64,000 nt of DNA, from contig NZ_CP070973.1 of assembly GCF_017086405.1 (NCBI RefSeq), positions 930,001 through 994,000 on the forward strand, written 5' to 3'. The translations under genes and the position numbers were made by a program. Below, one piece after another: positions 7,707 to 17,711 of the stretch (within the stretch, counting starts at the first letter, position 1; the number at the start of each line of letters is the position of its first letter). Under the pieces are notes generated by a model. That model worked only from the letters and a program-made list of their open reading frames with translations, ran no database searches and had not been told where the DNA came from. This DNA comes from Mycobacterium gordonae. GTDB lineage: Bacteria; Actinomycetota; Actinomycetes; Mycobacteriales; Mycobacteriaceae.

Positions 7707-8185
7707 CGGGCGAGCTGCGCTTTGTGCCGGCCGCCTTGACTGACCCGCTGGCCGAGCCGCTGCTGGTTGCGCTGGCCGACGAGTACGCGCAACGCTACGG
7801 CGCGGATCCACAACGGATCGCCGAGTGGCTCATCGACGGTCCCGAGGGCGAGTTCTCGGCTCCCCAGGGCGGGATGCTGCTCGGCCTGCTGAACGGCGAA
7901 CCGGTGACCGGCGGAGCCTTCTGCCGGTTCGATGCCGAAACCGCCGAACTCAAGCGGATCTGGACGCACCGCGAGCACCGTCGCCGCGGCTACGCCAGAG
8001 CTCTGCTGGCGGCGCTGGAATCGGAGATCGCCACCCGTGGTTACACCAGGGTGTATCTCATCACCGGCGACCGGCAGCATGAGGCCGAGGAGCTCTACGA
8101 AGCCACGGGGTACACCCGGTTGTCCGAACCGCTGCCGTCGCAGGGCCCGGTGTTTCCGATCGCTTTTCTGAAGGCACTCACATGA
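7703..8185 (+). CDS. GNAT-family N-acetyltransferase
   Basis: A 160-residue protein starting at GTG 7703, which overlaps the methyltransferase stop as GTGA. It has the GNAT acetyl-CoA-binding motif EHRRRGYARALL at about 91-102 and the later ELYEATGYTRL strand-helix typical of the fold's end; about 160 residues is normal for the family. Its place between a methyltransferase and luciferase-like monooxygenases resembles the Bacillus ytmI/snaA arrangement, in which an N-acetyltransferase modifies S-alkyl-cysteines before FMN-dependent C-S cleavage. That function is inferred from context. The stop overlaps the next ATG as ATGA. Confidence 0.8.
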   Translation: MTGELRFVPAALTDPLAEPLLVALADEYAQRYGADPQRIAEWLIDGPEGEFSAPQGGMLLGLLNGEPVTGGAFCRFDAETAELKRIWTHREHRRRGYARALLAALESEIATRGYTRVYLITGDRQHEAEELYEATGYTRLSEPLPSQGPVFPIAFLKALT

Positions 8186-9255
8186 CGCTTCATCTCGGCG
8201 TCGCGCTGGACGGGTACGGCTGGCATACGCAGGCCTGGGCGCTGACGAGCGAAACCCGCTCGGTGCTCAGCGGAGGGTACTGGGCCGATCTCGCGGTGAC
8301 CGCCGAACGCGGCATGCTCGACTTCCTGACCATCGACGACTCGCTGATGCCACAGCCGGGACGCCGCGAGCGCATCGATCCCCGACGGCTGGCCGGTCGT
8401 GGTGACGCCGTGTTGGTTGCCGCCCGCGTCGCGCCGGCCACCCGGCACATCGGGCTGATCCCGGTCGCCACCGTCACCCACACCGAGCCCTTCCACATCT
8501 CCAAAGCCATTGCCACTCTTGACTATGTGTCACACGGCCGGGCCGGCTGGCAGCCACGGGTCAGCGTCACCACGCACGAGGCGGCGCTGTTCGGCAGGCG
8601 TACCGTGCGGCCCGAAGAGCTGTTTCCCGAAGCCCGGGACCATGTCGAGGTGGTGCGCCGGTTGTGGGACAGCTGGGAAGACGGCGCGGTGATCCGCGAC
8701 GTCGCCACCGGCCGTTACGTCGACCGGGACAAGCTGCACTACATCGACTTCACTGGCCCCTTCTTCGCCGTGAAAGGGCCGTCGATCACGCCCCGTCCCC
8801 CGCAGGGCCAGCCGGTGATCGCCGCTCTGGCCCACGCCGCGTCGGTCTACGAGTTCGCCGCCGACAGCGCCGACATCGTGTTCGTCACGCCTGCCGACAC
8901 GTCGGTACAGGGTCTCGTGGACGAGGTACGCGGGGTCGGTGAGCATCTGAAAGTTTTCGCCGACATCGTGGTTTCGTTCCACGGCGAGACGGACTTCCGG
9001 TCCGACACGCTGGTCTGGGGCGGCAGGGCAGCCGAACTGGTGGACATGCTGCTGGCCTGGCAGCGCGTGGGTATCGACGGTGTGCGGCTGCGTCCCGCAG
9101 TGCACGGCAGCGACCTCCCGGTGATCGTCGACGAGGTGGTGCCGCTACTGCAGCGCGCGGGCCAGTTCCGCTCTGCCTACCGCGATGGCGAGACGCTGCG
9201 CCAACGGCTCAAGCTTCCCCCGGCGCTCAACCGATACCAGGCGGTGCAACGATGA
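8182..9255 (+). CDS. luciferase-like flavin monooxygenase (first of three)
   Basis: A 357-residue member of the bacterial luciferase-like (LLM) superfamily, a TIM-barrel flavin enzyme. Visible hallmarks are a first strand [40 protein letters not shown] (the AxxxxTLDxxSxGRxGW motif of the NtaA/SnaA/DszA branch), and a C-terminal [17 protein letters not shown]. It is shorter than the 440-residue NtaA type encoded two genes downstream. LLM proteins use FMNH2 supplied by a separate reductase, or F420 in mycobacteria; no reductase gene is in this operon, so the cofactor is open. Start ATG 8182 and stop TGA 9255 both overlap neighbours. Confidence 0.82.
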   Translation: MTLHLGVALDGYGWHTQAWALTSETRSVLSGGYWADLAVTAERGMLDFLTIDDSLMPQPGRRERIDPRRLAGRGDAVLVAARVAPATRHIGLIPVATVTHTEPFHISKAIATLDYVSHGRAGWQPRVSVTTHEAALFGRRTVRPEELFPEARDHVEVVRRLWDSWEDGAVIRDVATGRYVDRDKLHYIDFTGPFFAVKGPSITPRPPQGQPVIAALAHAASVYEFAADSADIVFVTPADTSVQGLVDEVRGVGEHLKVFADIVVSFHGETDFRSDTLVWGGRAAELVDMLLAWQRVGIDGVRLRPAVHGSDLPVIVDEVVPLLQRAGQFRSAYRDGETLRQRLKLPPALNRYQAVQR

Positions 9256-10367
9256 TTCCGTTGTCGATCCTGGACCTGGCGCCGATCAGCGCCGGCAGTG
9301 ACGCGGCGACCGCGCTGCGCAACACCATCGACCTGGCGCAGCACGCCGAGCGGTGGGGCTACCGCCGATACTGGATCGCCGAACATCACTTCGTGGGTGT
9401 CGCCAGTTCCTCACCCGCCGTCCTGATCGGTCAGATCGCCGCGGCTACCAACACAATTCGGGTGGGCGCGGCGGCCGTGCAACTCGGCTACACCACCGCC
9501 GTCGCGGTCGTCGAGAACTTCGGCATGCTCGACGCCTTCTACCCCGGCCGCATCGACCTCGGTGTCGGCCGGTCTGGGCAGCGTCGCTCGGAGGAGGGCA
9601 AGCCGAAGAAGCCCCGCCAGGCCCGTCCGCCGCGGGTGTGGCACGAGGTCGACGGTGTGGTGGTTCCCACGCCATTCGACCTGCGCGGCATGCTCGACCT
9701 CGAACGGCTGGCGGCCACCATGGCGATCCTGCAACAGCCCGAAGCGATTTCGCCCGATTTCGCCGAGCAGGTCAAGGACATCCTCGCTCTCCTGGAGGGC
9801 AGTTACCGTGCGGGGGAGTTCGACGTGCATGCGGTTCCTGGCGAGGGATGCGGACTGCGGCCGTGGATCTTCGGCAGCACGCGGGGCCAAAGTGCCCGGG
9901 TTGCCGGGGCGTTGGGGCTTCCGTTCGTTGCCAGTTACCACATCACGCCGGCCACCGCGCTCGAGGCCATCGAGGCATACCGCGACACGTTCGTGCCGTC
10001 GGCGGCCCTGGCCGAGCCGCATGTGGTGGTGTCCGCCGATATCGTGGTCGCCGACGACAGCGCGACCGCTGAGCGCTTGGCGGCCGGGTACGGCCACTGG
10101 GTGTACTCCATCCGAACCGGCGTCGGCGCCATGCCCTATCCGGCCCCGGCTGACTGCGGTCCGCTCACCGATGAGCAACATGAATTGGTAAAGGACCGCC
10201 TGGCAACACGATTCGTCGGCAACTCGCAGGAGGTGGCCGATCGGCTGCGGGCGCTGTCGCGGGTCACCGGAGCCGACGAACTGGTCGTCACCTCCGTCAC
10301 CCACCGCCACTGCGACCGGTTGCGCTCGCACGAGCTGATCGCGCAAGAGTGGGGACTGACCCGTTGA
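9252..10367 (+). CDS. luciferase-like monooxygenase, group 1 (second of three)
   Basis: A 371-residue LLM protein of the luciferase-group-1/MsnO8 type: it opens [13 protein letters not shown], followed by [19 protein letters not shown] and [20 protein letters not shown], then [12 protein letters not shown]. This subgroup includes Bacillus YtmO/CmoO, which works with a longer NtaA-like partner in S-alkyl-cysteine salvage, and that pairing is reproduced here. A charged insertion ([15 protein letters not shown]) after the GVGR motif is common in the subgroup. ATGA overlap at the start (9252-9255); the 3' end overlaps the next gene's start. Confidence 0.82.
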   Translation: MIPLSILDLAPISAGSDAATALRNTIDLAQHAERWGYRRYWIAEHHFVGVASSSPAVLIGQIAAATNTIRVGAAAVQLGYTTAVAVVENFGMLDAFYPGRIDLGVGRSGQRRSEEGKPKKPRQARPPRVWHEVDGVVVPTPFDLRGMLDLERLAATMAILQQPEAISPDFAEQVKDILALLEGSYRAGEFDVHAVPGEGCGLRPWIFGSTRGQSARVAGALGLPFVASYHITPATALEAIEAYRDTFVPSAALAEPHVVVSADIVVADDSATAERLAAGYGHWVYSIRTGVGAMPYPAPADCGPLTDEQHELVKDRLATRFVGNSQEVADRLRALSRVTGADELVVTSVTHRHCDRLRSHELIAQEWGLTR

Positions 10368-11692
10368 GCCGCAAGCCGATTCATCTTGCGGCCCACTTCC
10401 CGGGTGTCAACAACACGACGGTGTGGACCGACCCGGCCGCGGGTAGTCAGATCGAGTTCGAGTCGTTCGTGCACCTAGCGCGCACCGCCGAACGCGGACT
10501 GTTCGACTTCTTCTTCCTGGCCGAAGGATTGCGCCTGCGCGAGCACCGTGGCCGCATACACGACCTGGACGTGGTGGGCCGCCCGGACACCTTCACCGTG
10601 CTCGCGGCACTGGCCGCCGTCACCGACCGCATCGGGCTGACCGGAACCATCAACACCACCTTCAACGAACCCTTCGAAGTTGCAAGGCAATTCGCCACGC
10701 TTGATCACCTGTCGGATGGCCGGGCGGGCTGGAACATCGTCACGTCGTCGGATGCCTTCACCGGCGCCAACTTTCGCCGGGGTGGTTTTCTCGCCCACAC
10801 CGACCGCTACCGGCGGGCCGCGGAGTTCGTCACCGTGGCGCGCATGTTCTGGGACAGCTGGACACCGGATGCGGTGCTGCGCGCGGACGGCGTCTACGTG
10901 GACCCGGCCGGGATCCGCAGCGTTGAATTCACGGGTTCGCAGTTTGACGTCCGCGGCTTCGCGACCCTGCCGGCGGGCCCACAAGGCCACCCGGTGCTGC
11001 TGCAGGCTGGTGACTCCGACGAGGGACGCGACTTCGGCGCACGGTATGCCGACGCGCTGTTCACGCTGCACGGTTCACTCGAGGACGGCCGACGCTACTA
11101 CTCCGACGTCAAGGGCCGGGCCCGCAAGTTCGGCCGGGATCCCAACTCGCTCAAGGTTTTTCCGGCTGCTACCTTCGTGCTCGGCGACACCGCCGGCGAA
11201 GCCGAGGACAAGGCCCGGCACATCCGTGGTCAGCAGGTCAGCGGGGCGACGGCGATCGTGATGCTGGAACAGCTCTGGGGACGCGAGCTCTCCGGCTTCG
11301 ACCCGGACGGGCCGCTACCCGAGTTCGATCCGGTCGTCGACAGCGACATCACCCAGGGGCGGGTGCGCCACGGTGACCCCGTTGCGGTGGCGCGACGCTG
11401 GCGGGCGCGGGCCGAAGCGGAGAACCTGTCCATCCGCGACCTAGTGACCGCGGCCACCAGTCGGGAACAATTCGTCGGCACGCCAACACAGATCGCCGAT
11501 GAGATCGACTGCTACGTGCAGGCCGACGCGTGCGACGGGTTCATCCTGGTTCCGCACCTGACGCCGCATGGCCTCGACGAGTTCGTCGACCGCGTGGTCC
11601 CCCTGCTACAGGAGCGCGGCGCATTCCGGACCGGGTACCCGGGTGGGACGCTGCGAGAGAATCTGGGATTGAGCGACCCGCGCAGCGGTTAG
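10364..11692 (+). CDS. NtaA/SnaA/DszA-type FMN-dependent monooxygenase (third of three)
   Basis: A 442-residue LLM protein of the nitrilotriacetate/dibenzothiophene-sulfone monooxygenase class: HLAAHFPGVNNTTVW, then LARTAERGLFDFFFLAEG, EPFEVARQFATLDHLSDGRAGWN, NFRRGG and the QAGDSDEGRDFGARYADALF segment are class signatures, and length is normal. These enzymes use FMNH2 and O2 to cleave C-S or C-N bonds. I chose TTG at 10364, which overlaps the previous stop as TTGA; a GTG at 10349 would add five residues and a longer overlap. It ends the operon. Function in sulfur scavenging is inferred from family and neighbours. Confidence 0.85.
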   Translation: MSRKPIHLAAHFPGVNNTTVWTDPAAGSQIEFESFVHLARTAERGLFDFFFLAEGLRLREHRGRIHDLDVVGRPDTFTVLAALAAVTDRIGLTGTINTTFNEPFEVARQFATLDHLSDGRAGWNIVTSSDAFTGANFRRGGFLAHTDRYRRAAEFVTVARMFWDSWTPDAVLRADGVYVDPAGIRSVEFTGSQFDVRGFATLPAGPQGHPVLLQAGDSDEGRDFGARYADALFTLHGSLEDGRRYYSDVKGRARKFGRDPNSLKVFPAATFVLGDTAGEAEDKARHIRGQQVSGATAIVMLEQLWGRELSGFDPDGPLPEFDPVVDSDITQGRVRHGDPVAVARRWRARAEAENLSIRDLVTAATSREQFVGTPTQIADEIDCYVQADACDGFILVPHLTPHGLDEFVDRVVPLLQERGAFRTGYPGGTLRENLGLSDPRSG

Positions 11693-12034
11693 CGGTCCTA
11701 TTTCTCTTGTCGCACACAGACATTCCACGTGGGTATGACGGTCCTGAAAATTGGTGCACTAAGCAATAGTTGCTGTGACATATGATTGTCTTACCAGCGA
11801 GGACGACAAGGAGGTGATCGGGGATGGCTTACGAGCTTTTGTTCCAGGATGACGAAATTATCTGCGGGGCAATCATGTTCGCGACCGGAGAGCTGGGCGA
11901 GTGACCACTCGCCGAAGTGGGTCGTCCGACGGGTAGGCGGTCGGGAACGCGGACTCTGCTGCTTGAGCCGAGAGTGGCTGTCGCAGCTTTCGGGTCCGAC
12001 GTTTCCCGGCCGCCTACGGTCCGGCCGTCAACGG
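11693..12034. other. intergenic stretch between monooxygenase operon and secreted-protein gene
   Basis: A 342-nt stretch holding only the 26-codon ORF at 11824-11904. Long open frames across it lack codon bias or a start context. No hairpin or repeat stands out to me. Confidence 0.4.
11824..11904 (+). CDS. 26-residue ORF with strong ribosome binding site
   Basis: ATG at 11824 is preceded by an almost perfect anti-16S match, AAGGAGGTGATC at 11809-11820. The peptide begins MAYELLFQDDEIICGAIMFA and ends TGELGE before TGA at 11904. The Shine-Dalgarno sequence is the strongest I see in the window, which argues for translation, but the peptide has no recognisable family and could be the remaining N-terminus of a lost gene. 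Confidence 0.35.
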   Translation: MAYELLFQDDEIICGAIMFATGELGE

Positions 12035-12343
12035 TCAGGGACACATGAAGGAAATCGGTGGGCAGACAAAAGTGCCCGGCGGAAGTGGGCCCTCGGCCCA
12101 GACGCCTCCGGATACCTGGTGGACCTCGTGGCAGGTGTTCATGTCCCAGCCGGCGGCCAAGTCACGGATCTGCCACCAAACGGGGTCGCCCGGGCACCAG
12201 GTGCCGTGGCCGACCGGGTCATACACCAAATCGGCGTGGGCTGTCGCGGTGCCCGGTCCCACGGCGGTGAGCCACAACGTAGCGACTGCGCCGAAGCCGG
12301 TCATCAGAACGCCGGCGAGACTTCGCTTCACCGTGCTGACCAT
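12035..12343 (-). CDS. small secreted cysteine-containing protein
   Basis: A 102-residue protein starting at ATG 12343, with GGAAGGACAC upstream as ribosome site; the longer frame to 12433 adds 30 residues before the signal peptide and is rejected. Residues 1-37 form a signal peptide (VKRSLAGVLMTGFGAVATLW, then a Thr/Ala stretch to AHA). The mature region of about 65 residues is rich in Pro, Gly and Trp and has four cysteines (CPGD, TCHE, VCPP, MCP). It resembles other small exported mycobacterial proteins; function unknown. Confidence 0.6.
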   Translation of the reverse strand: MVSTVKRSLAGVLMTGFGAVATLWLTAVGPGTATAHADLVYDPVGHGTWCPGDPVWWQIRDLAAGWDMNTCHEVHQVSGGVWAEGPLPPGTFVCPPISFMCP

Positions 12344-12578
12344 ATTGTGTCCTTCCATAATTGGGCGCCGTTGTCTGGCGGCGGATTCTGCCACGGTCAC
12401 ATTGCATATCAAGGGCATCGCTACCGATCCCAAATTGCGTCGTCAACGCGTCACGTTGGGCGCCGACATCGGTGTCGGGGAGACCGTGGGTCGGCTCGAG
12501 GGCCGCTTTAACGTATGACGGTAGCGGGTTCCGCTCTGTCAATTCCGCACTTGTTCTCAGGCGGCTGATGCACCGGGA

Positions 12579-13331
12579 TCAGCTCGCCCGGGCGCGCTTG
12601 AGTGCCGCGTCGGTGGCCTCGCGCATCGCCCCACGCCACAGCGGGCCGTGGCCGGGGGCCAGCACTTCGCTTTGCACCTGGCCCAGCACCGACAGGGTCT
12701 GGATGCAGTTCTGCTGGCTGTAGCTGAAGATGGCGGGAAGCAATTGCGGTCCGTCCTGACGGATCAGCGGATGGCCGGTGATGAGCGCGTCGCCACTGGC
12801 CAGCACCCCGTCGACCAGATATGAGCAATGGCCGTTGGTGTGTCCGGGACTGAACACGGGCTGGGGGTGGCCGGGCAATCCAGCGGCAACCGCCGGCGTC
12901 AATGCTTGCGTGGTCGGTATCCCGTCACGGATCAGGCCGCCACTGCGCACCACGTGCACCGTCCACGCCGCCCAGCGCGGGCGCCACAGCCGCAGCGCGA
13001 GGTCACCGATCGCCACCTGTTCCAGGTATTCGCGCTTAGCGTGACCCACCTCGTCGGCGTGGCAGTACACCGGCGTGCCGTGCTCGGCGGCGAACCAGAT
13101 GGCGGTGCCCAGATGGTCGATATGGGCGTGGGTCAGCAGGATCGCGCGCACATCGGCGGGTCCGTAACCGAGCTTGCGCAGCGAGGTCAGCACCTCCCCG
13201 CGGTCACCCGGATAGCCGGCGTCGATCAGCATGACGCCGGTGTCGTCGGTTACCAGCGTCCAGTTGACCGCGGGGCCGTGTGCGAGGTGAACCTTGTCGG
13301 TTATCTGAACAAGCTGTGTCTGGCCGGACAT
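12579..13331 (-). CDS. metallo-beta-lactamase-fold hydrolase, Rv0406c-like
   Basis: A 250-residue protein of the MBL superfamily with metal-binding motif H68-x-H70-x-D72-H73 in LLTHAHIDHLG, preceded by IDAGYPGD and followed by the downstream ligand motif SPGHTNGHCSYLV and the late LAPGHGP. By place beside fgd1 it is the counterpart of Rv0406c, annotated as beta-lactamase-like; true substrate unknown (such enzymes are often thioesterases or lactonases). Transcribed away from fgd1, with the 56-bp tandem repeat between them. Confidence 0.82.
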   Translation of the reverse strand: MSGQTQLVQITDKVHLAHGPAVNWTLVTDDTGVMLIDAGYPGDRGEVLTSLRKLGYGPADVRAILLTHAHIDHLGTAIWFAAEHGTPVYCHADEVGHAKREYLEQVAIGDLALRLWRPRWAAWTVHVVRSGGLIRDGIPTTQALTPAVAAGLPGHPQPVFSPGHTNGHCSYLVDGVLASGDALITGHPLIRQDGPQLLPAIFSYSQQNCIQTLSVLGQVQSEVLAPGHGPLWRGAMREATDAALKRARAS

Positions 13332-13340
13332 GCCGATCAG

Positions 13341-13456
13341 CCTAGGAGCGATCGCAAGCGCGGCGAAGCCGGGCCGAAGCGGGTCGCGACGGTGAGCCTA
13401 GGAGCGATCGCAAGCGCGGCGAAGCCGGGGCGAAGCGGGTCGCGACGGTGAGCCTA
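13341..13456. repeat. 56-bp tandem repeat (VNTR-like), two copies plus partial third
   Basis: A unit starting CCTAGGAGCGATCGCAAGCG at 13341 recurs at 13397 with one base change, and a third copy begins CCTAG at 13453 before diverging. The period is exactly 56 bp. The unit ends GGGTCGCGACGGTGAG. Unit length and G+C-rich composition resemble mycobacterial MIRU/VNTR elements. It lies between the MBL gene and fgd1 and ends about 27 bp before the fgd1 start. Confidence 0.8.
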
Positions 13457-13482
13457 GAAGCCACGAGGAGTAGAAAAGACTG

Positions 13483-14493
13483 GTGGCTGAACTGAAACTT
13501 GGGTACAAGGCGTCCGCCGAACAATTCGCACCGCGTGAGCTCGTTGAACTGGCCGTCCTGGCCGAAGGACACGGCATGGACAGCGCCACCGTCAGCGATC
13601 ACTTCCAGCCCTGGCGGCATAAGGGCGGGCACGCCCCGTTCTCGCTGGCCTGGATGACGGCGGTGGGTGAACGCACCGAACGGCTGCAGTTGGGCACGTC
13701 GGTGCTCACCCCGACCTTCCGGTACAACCCCGCCGTCATCGCCCAGGCTTTCGCCACCATGTCCTGCTTGTACCCGGGCCGGGTGTTCCTGGGTGTCGGC
13801 ACCGGCGAGGCACTGAACGAGATCGCCACCGGATACGAGGGCGCCTGGCCCGAATTCAAGGAACGGTTCGCCCGGCTGCGCGAGTCGGTGCGGCTGATGC
13901 GCGAGCTGTGGCGCGGTGACCGCGTCGACTTCGACGGCGAGTACTACCGCACCAAGGGCGCCTCGATCTACGACGTGCCCAAAGGCGGTGTACCCGTCTA
14001 CATCGCCGCCGGCGGGCCGGCGGTCGCGAAGTACGCCGGTCGCGCCGGCGACGGCTTCATCTGCACTTCCGGCAAGGGGGAGGAGCTCTACACCGAGAAG
14101 CTCATCCCGGCCGTGAAGGAAGGCGCCGCGGCGGCCGACCGCAACGACGACGACATCGACAAGATGATCGAGATCAAGATCTCCTACGACACCGACCCGG
14201 ACCTGGCGCTGGAGAACACCCGGTTCTGGGCGCCGTTGTCGCTGAGCGCCGAGCAGAAGCACAGCATCGACGACCCGATCGAGATGGAGAAGGCCGCCGA
14301 CGCGCTGCCCATCGAGCAGATCGCCAAGCGCTGGATCGTCGCGTCGGACCCGGACGAAGCCGTGGAGAAGGTCGGCCAATACGTGACGTGGGGCCTCAAC
14401 CACCTGGTGTTCCATTCGCCCGGACACGACCAACGCCGGTTCCTGGAGTTGTTCGAGAAAGATCTGGCGCCGCGACTCCGTAGACTTGGCTGA
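13483..14493 (+). CDS. fgd1: F420-dependent glucose-6-phosphate dehydrogenase
   Basis: A 336-residue TIM-barrel enzyme that oxidises glucose 6-phosphate to 6-phosphogluconolactone and reduces coenzyme F420. The residues identified in the M. tuberculosis enzyme are present: D39 and H40 in VSDHFQPW, W44, and E109 in [10 protein letters not shown]. Length matches Rv0407. The start GTG at 13483 has GAGGAG about 10 bp upstream. The stop overlaps the pta start by 8 nt. It supplies F420H2 for F420-dependent reductases; in other mycobacteria its loss causes resistance to nitroimidazole prodrugs. Confidence 0.95.
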   Translation: MAELKLGYKASAEQFAPRELVELAVLAEGHGMDSATVSDHFQPWRHKGGHAPFSLAWMTAVGERTERLQLGTSVLTPTFRYNPAVIAQAFATMSCLYPGRVFLGVGTGEALNEIATGYEGAWPEFKERFARLRESVRLMRELWRGDRVDFDGEYYRTKGASIYDVPKGGVPVYIAAGGPAVAKYAGRAGDGFICTSGKGEELYTEKLIPAVKEGAAAADRNDDDIDKMIEIKISYDTDPDLALENTRFWAPLSLSAEQKHSIDDPIEMEKAADALPIEQIAKRWIVASDPDEAVEKVGQYVTWGLNHLVFHSPGHDQRRFLELFEKDLAPRLRRLG

Positions 14494-16573
14494 CACGCCA
14501 GCCGTGTCCGCCTCCAGCATCTACATCGCGGCGCCCGAATCGGAGACCGGCAAGTCCACGATCGCCCTGGGGCTGATGCACCGGCTGGCGGCCACGGTCG
14601 CCAAAGTCGGTGTCTTCCGGCCCATTACGCGCCACGGTGAAGAACGGGACTACATCCTGGAGCTGCTGCTCGAGCACTCCACCGCGGGCCTCACCTACGA
14701 GCAGTGCGTCGGGGTGACTTACCAGCAGTTGCACGACGACAGCGACGCCGCGATCGCGCGCGTCGTCGAGGCATACCACGCGGTGGCCGAGCACTGCGAC
14801 GCGGTGGTGATCGTCGGCAGCGACTACACCGACGTGACCAGTCCGGCCGAACTCTCGGTGAACGCGCGCATCGCGGTCAACCTGGGTGCGCCGGTGCTGC
14901 TGACCGTGCGTGGCACGCGTCGCACCCCAGACGAGGTCGCCAGCGTCGTCGAGGTGTGTCTGGCCGAGCTGTCCGCGCAGCGGGCGCACACCGCGGCCGT
15001 CGTCGCCAACCGGTGTGAACCCGGCGACCTGCAGGCCGTCGCGGACGCGTTGCGCAAGTTCACCCCGCGGGCCTACGTGCTGCCCGAGGAGCCGCTGTTG
15101 GCCGCGCCGACGGTGGCCGAACTGACGGCCGCGGTCGACGGGACACCGATCCGCGGTGACGAGCAACTGGCCCAGCGCGAGGTGATGGGCGTGATGGTCG
15201 CCGGCATGACCGCCGACCACTGCCTGGAGCGGTTGCGGGACGGCATGGCCGTGATCACACCCGGCGACCGCTCGGACGTGGTGCTCGCGGTCGTCAGCGC
15301 CCATGCGGCAGAAGGGTTTCCGTCATTGTCGTGTCTGGTGCTCAACGGCGGCTTCGATCTGCACCCGTCGATCGCGGCCTTGGTGGCCGGGCTGCGGCTG
15401 CGGCTACCCATCATCGCCACCGCGCTGGGCACCTACGACGCGGCCAGCGCGGCGGCCACGGCGCGCGGCCGGGTCACCGCTTCCTCGCAACGCAAGATCG
15501 ACACCGCGCTGCAGTTGATGGATCGGCATGTCGATGCCGACGACTTGCTCGAGCAGCTGACCATCCCGATCCCGACGGTCACCACGCCGCAGATGTTCAC
15601 CCATCAGTTGCAGGAGCGGGCCCGGACGGACCGCAAACACATCGTGTTGCCCGAAGGCGAGGACGACCGGATCCTGCGCTCGGCGGGCCGGCTGCTGCAG
15701 CGCTCCGTCGCCGACCTGACCATCCTGGGTGACGAGTCCCAAGTGCGTTCCCGCGCCGCGGAACTCGGCGTCAGCCTGGACGATGCGACGGTGATCGACC
15801 CGCGCGGCAGCGACCTGCACGAGCAGTTCGCGCAGCAATACGCCGACCTGCGCAAGGCGAAGGGCGTCACGCTGGAGCAAGCGCGCGAGATCATGAACGA
15901 TGCCACCTACTTCGGCACCATGCTGGTGTACAACGGCAAAGTGGACGGGATGGTGTCCGGCGCTGTCCACACCACCGCGCACACCGTACGCCCGGCGCTG
16001 GAGATCATCCGCACGGTGCCCGACGTGTCCACCGTGTCCAGCATCTTCCTGATGTGTCTGCCCGACCGGGTGCTGGCCTACGGCGACTGCGCCATCATCC
16101 CCAACCCGACCACCGAACAGCTTGCCGACATCGCGATCTCTTCGGCGCGCACGGCCGCCCAGTTCGGCATCGTCCCGCGGGTGGCCATGCTGTCCTACTC
16201 GACGGGCGACTCGGGCTCCGGCGCAGACGTCGAAAAGGTCCGGAAGGCAACAGAACTGGTGCGGTCCCGGGATCCGCAGCTGCTGGTCGAGGGGCCGATC
16301 CAGTACGACGCGGCGGTCGACCCGTCGGTCGCGGCCACCAAGATGCGCGACTCGCCGGTGGCCGGTCGCGCCACCGTGCTGATCTTCCCCGACCTGAACA
16401 CCGGCAACAACACCTACAAGGCGGTGCAGCGCTCCGCGGGCGCCATCGCTATCGGCCCGGTCCTGCAGGGTCTGCGCAAGCCGGTCAACGACCTGTCCCG
16501 GGGCGCATTGGTCGAAGACATCGTCAACACGGTGGCGATCACCGCGATTCAGGCGCAGGGCATCCATGGGTGA
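14486..16573 (+). CDS. pta: phosphate acetyltransferase, long two-domain form
   Basis: A 695-residue protein. Residues 10 to about 360 are the N-terminal P-loop/DRTGG regulatory region ([10 protein letters not shown] with G22, K23, S24). Residues about 367-691 are the phosphate acetyl/butyryltransferase catalytic domain ([13 protein letters not shown], then [27 protein letters not shown]). It interconverts acetyl-CoA and acetyl phosphate, working with AckA encoded next. The start is TTG at 14486, overlapping fgd1 by 8 nt; a GTG at 14504 is the alternative. The 3' end overlaps ackA by 8 nt. Counterpart of Rv0408. Confidence 0.93.
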   Translation: MADTPAVSASSIYIAAPESETGKSTIALGLMHRLAATVAKVGVFRPITRHGEERDYILELLLEHSTAGLTYEQCVGVTYQQLHDDSDAAIARVVEAYHAVAEHCDAVVIVGSDYTDVTSPAELSVNARIAVNLGAPVLLTVRGTRRTPDEVASVVEVCLAELSAQRAHTAAVVANRCEPGDLQAVADALRKFTPRAYVLPEEPLLAAPTVAELTAAVDGTPIRGDEQLAQREVMGVMVAGMTADHCLERLRDGMAVITPGDRSDVVLAVVSAHAAEGFPSLSCLVLNGGFDLHPSIAALVAGLRLRLPIIATALGTYDAASAAATARGRVTASSQRKIDTALQLMDRHVDADDLLEQLTIPIPTVTTPQMFTHQLQERARTDRKHIVLPEGEDDRILRSAGRLLQRSVADLTILGDESQVRSRAAELGVSLDDATVIDPRGSDLHEQFAQQYADLRKAKGVTLEQAREIMNDATYFGTMLVYNGKVDGMVSGAVHTTAHTVRPALEIIRTVPDVSTVSSIFLMCLPDRVLAYGDCAIIPNPTTEQLADIAISSARTAAQFGIVPRVAMLSYSTGDSGSGADVEKVRKATELVRSRDPQLLVEGPIQYDAAVDPSVAATKMRDSPVAGRATVLIFPDLNTGNNTYKAVQRSAGAIAIGPVLQGLRKPVNDLSRGALVEDIVNTVAITAIQAQGIHG

Positions 16574-17711
16574 CCGGCTGGTCCTGGTGATCAACTCCGG
16601 GTCCTCGTCGCTGAAATTCGCGCTCGTCGACCCTGACTCCGGTGCCTCGCGCGCTGCCGACACCGTCGAACAGATCGGGGAGCCGACATCGCCGGTCGCC
16701 GACCACGACGATGCGCTGCGTCGCGCGTTCGAGATGCTGCACGACGACGGCATCGACCTGCACGACTGCGGGCTGGTTGTGGTCGGGCACCGGGTGGTGC
16801 ACGGCGGCAACCGTTTTCATCGTCCGACGCTACTGAACGACGAGGTGATCAGCGAACTCGACGAGCTCTCGCCGCTGGCCCCGCTGCACAATCCACCCGC
16901 CGTCCAGGGCATCGAAGTGGCGCGCAAACTGCTGCCGGGTGTGCCCCATGTCGCGGTGTTCGACACGGCTTTCTTCCACCATCTGCCGGCGGCTGCCGCG
17001 ACCTACGCCATCGACCGTGACCTCGCGGACAGATGGCAGATCCGCCGATACGGATTCCACGGCACTTCACACGAATACGTCAGCCAGCAGGCGGCGGTTT
17101 TTCTGGGCAGGCCTACCGACGAGCTGAACCAGATCGTGCTGCACCTGGGCAACGGCGCGTCCGCATCGGCCATCGCGGGCGGGCGCCCGGTCGAGACCTC
17201 GATGGGGCTGACGCCGTTGGAGGGCCTGGTGATGGGCACCCGCAGCGGTGACATCGACGCGGGGGTTTTCAGCTATCTATGGCGGACCGCGAAAATGGAC
17301 GTCGAAGAGATCGAATCAATGCTCAACAAGCGGTCCGGGGTGCTCGGGCTGGCCGGTGAGCGGGATTTCCGCCGGCTGCGCACCATGATCGAATCCGGTG
17401 ATGCCGCGGCGACATTGGCCTACGATGTGTTCATCCACCGGCTGCGCAAGTACCTCGGCGCCTACCTGGCCGTGCTCGGACATACCGACGTGGTCAGCTT
17501 CACCGCCGGGATCGGCGAGCACGACGCGGCGGTGCGCCGGGATGCGTTGGCGGGGTTGGGGGAGTTGGGCGTCGTCCTCGACGAGGACCGCAATTCGGCC
17601 GCGGCTTCCGGCGCGCGCCGAATCTCCGCCGACGATTCGCCCATAACGGTCCTGGTGGTGCCGACGAACGAGGAACTGGCCATCGCCCGCGACTGCGTCA
17701 GCCTGCTATAG
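16566..17711 (+). CDS. ackA: acetate kinase
   Basis: A 381-residue enzyme converting acetyl phosphate and ADP to acetate and ATP. Signature 1 is [12 protein letters not shown] at the N-terminus with N10; signature 2 is [22 protein letters not shown] and [11 protein letters not shown] carry the active-site Arg and Asp, [10 protein letters not shown] is near the C-terminus, and [10 protein letters not shown] carries the last conserved Glu. Start overlaps pta by 8 nt. Its 3' end overlaps the convergent DUF1501 gene by 6 nt. Counterpart of Rv0409; in H37Rv pknG follows directly, whereas here 4.5 kb of other genes intervene. Confidence 0.94.
   Translation: MGDRLVLVINSGSSSLKFALVDPDSGASRAADTVEQIGEPTSPVADHDDALRRAFEMLHDDGIDLHDCGLVVVGHRVVHGGNRFHRPTLLNDEVISELDELSPLAPLHNPPAVQGIEVARKLLPGVPHVAVFDTAFFHHLPAAAATYAIDRDLADRWQIRRYGFHGTSHEYVSQQAAVFLGRPTDELNQIVLHLGNGASASAIAGGRPVETSMGLTPLEGLVMGTRSGDIDAGVFSYLWRTAKMDVEEIESMLNKRSGVLGLAGERDFRRLRTMIESGDAAATLAYDVFIHRLRKYLGAYLAVLGHTDVVSFTAGIGEHDAAVRRDALAGLGELGVVLDEDRNSAAASGARRISADDSPITVLVVPTNEELAIARDCVSLL

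Noticed and set aside
11786..12511. A 241-residue plus-strand frame
   Set aside because: Crosses the antisense of the secreted-protein gene, and has no codon bias or ribosome site.
15404..16810. A 468-residue minus-strand frame across pta and ackA
   Set aside because: Antisense of two well-conserved genes; no start context or family.
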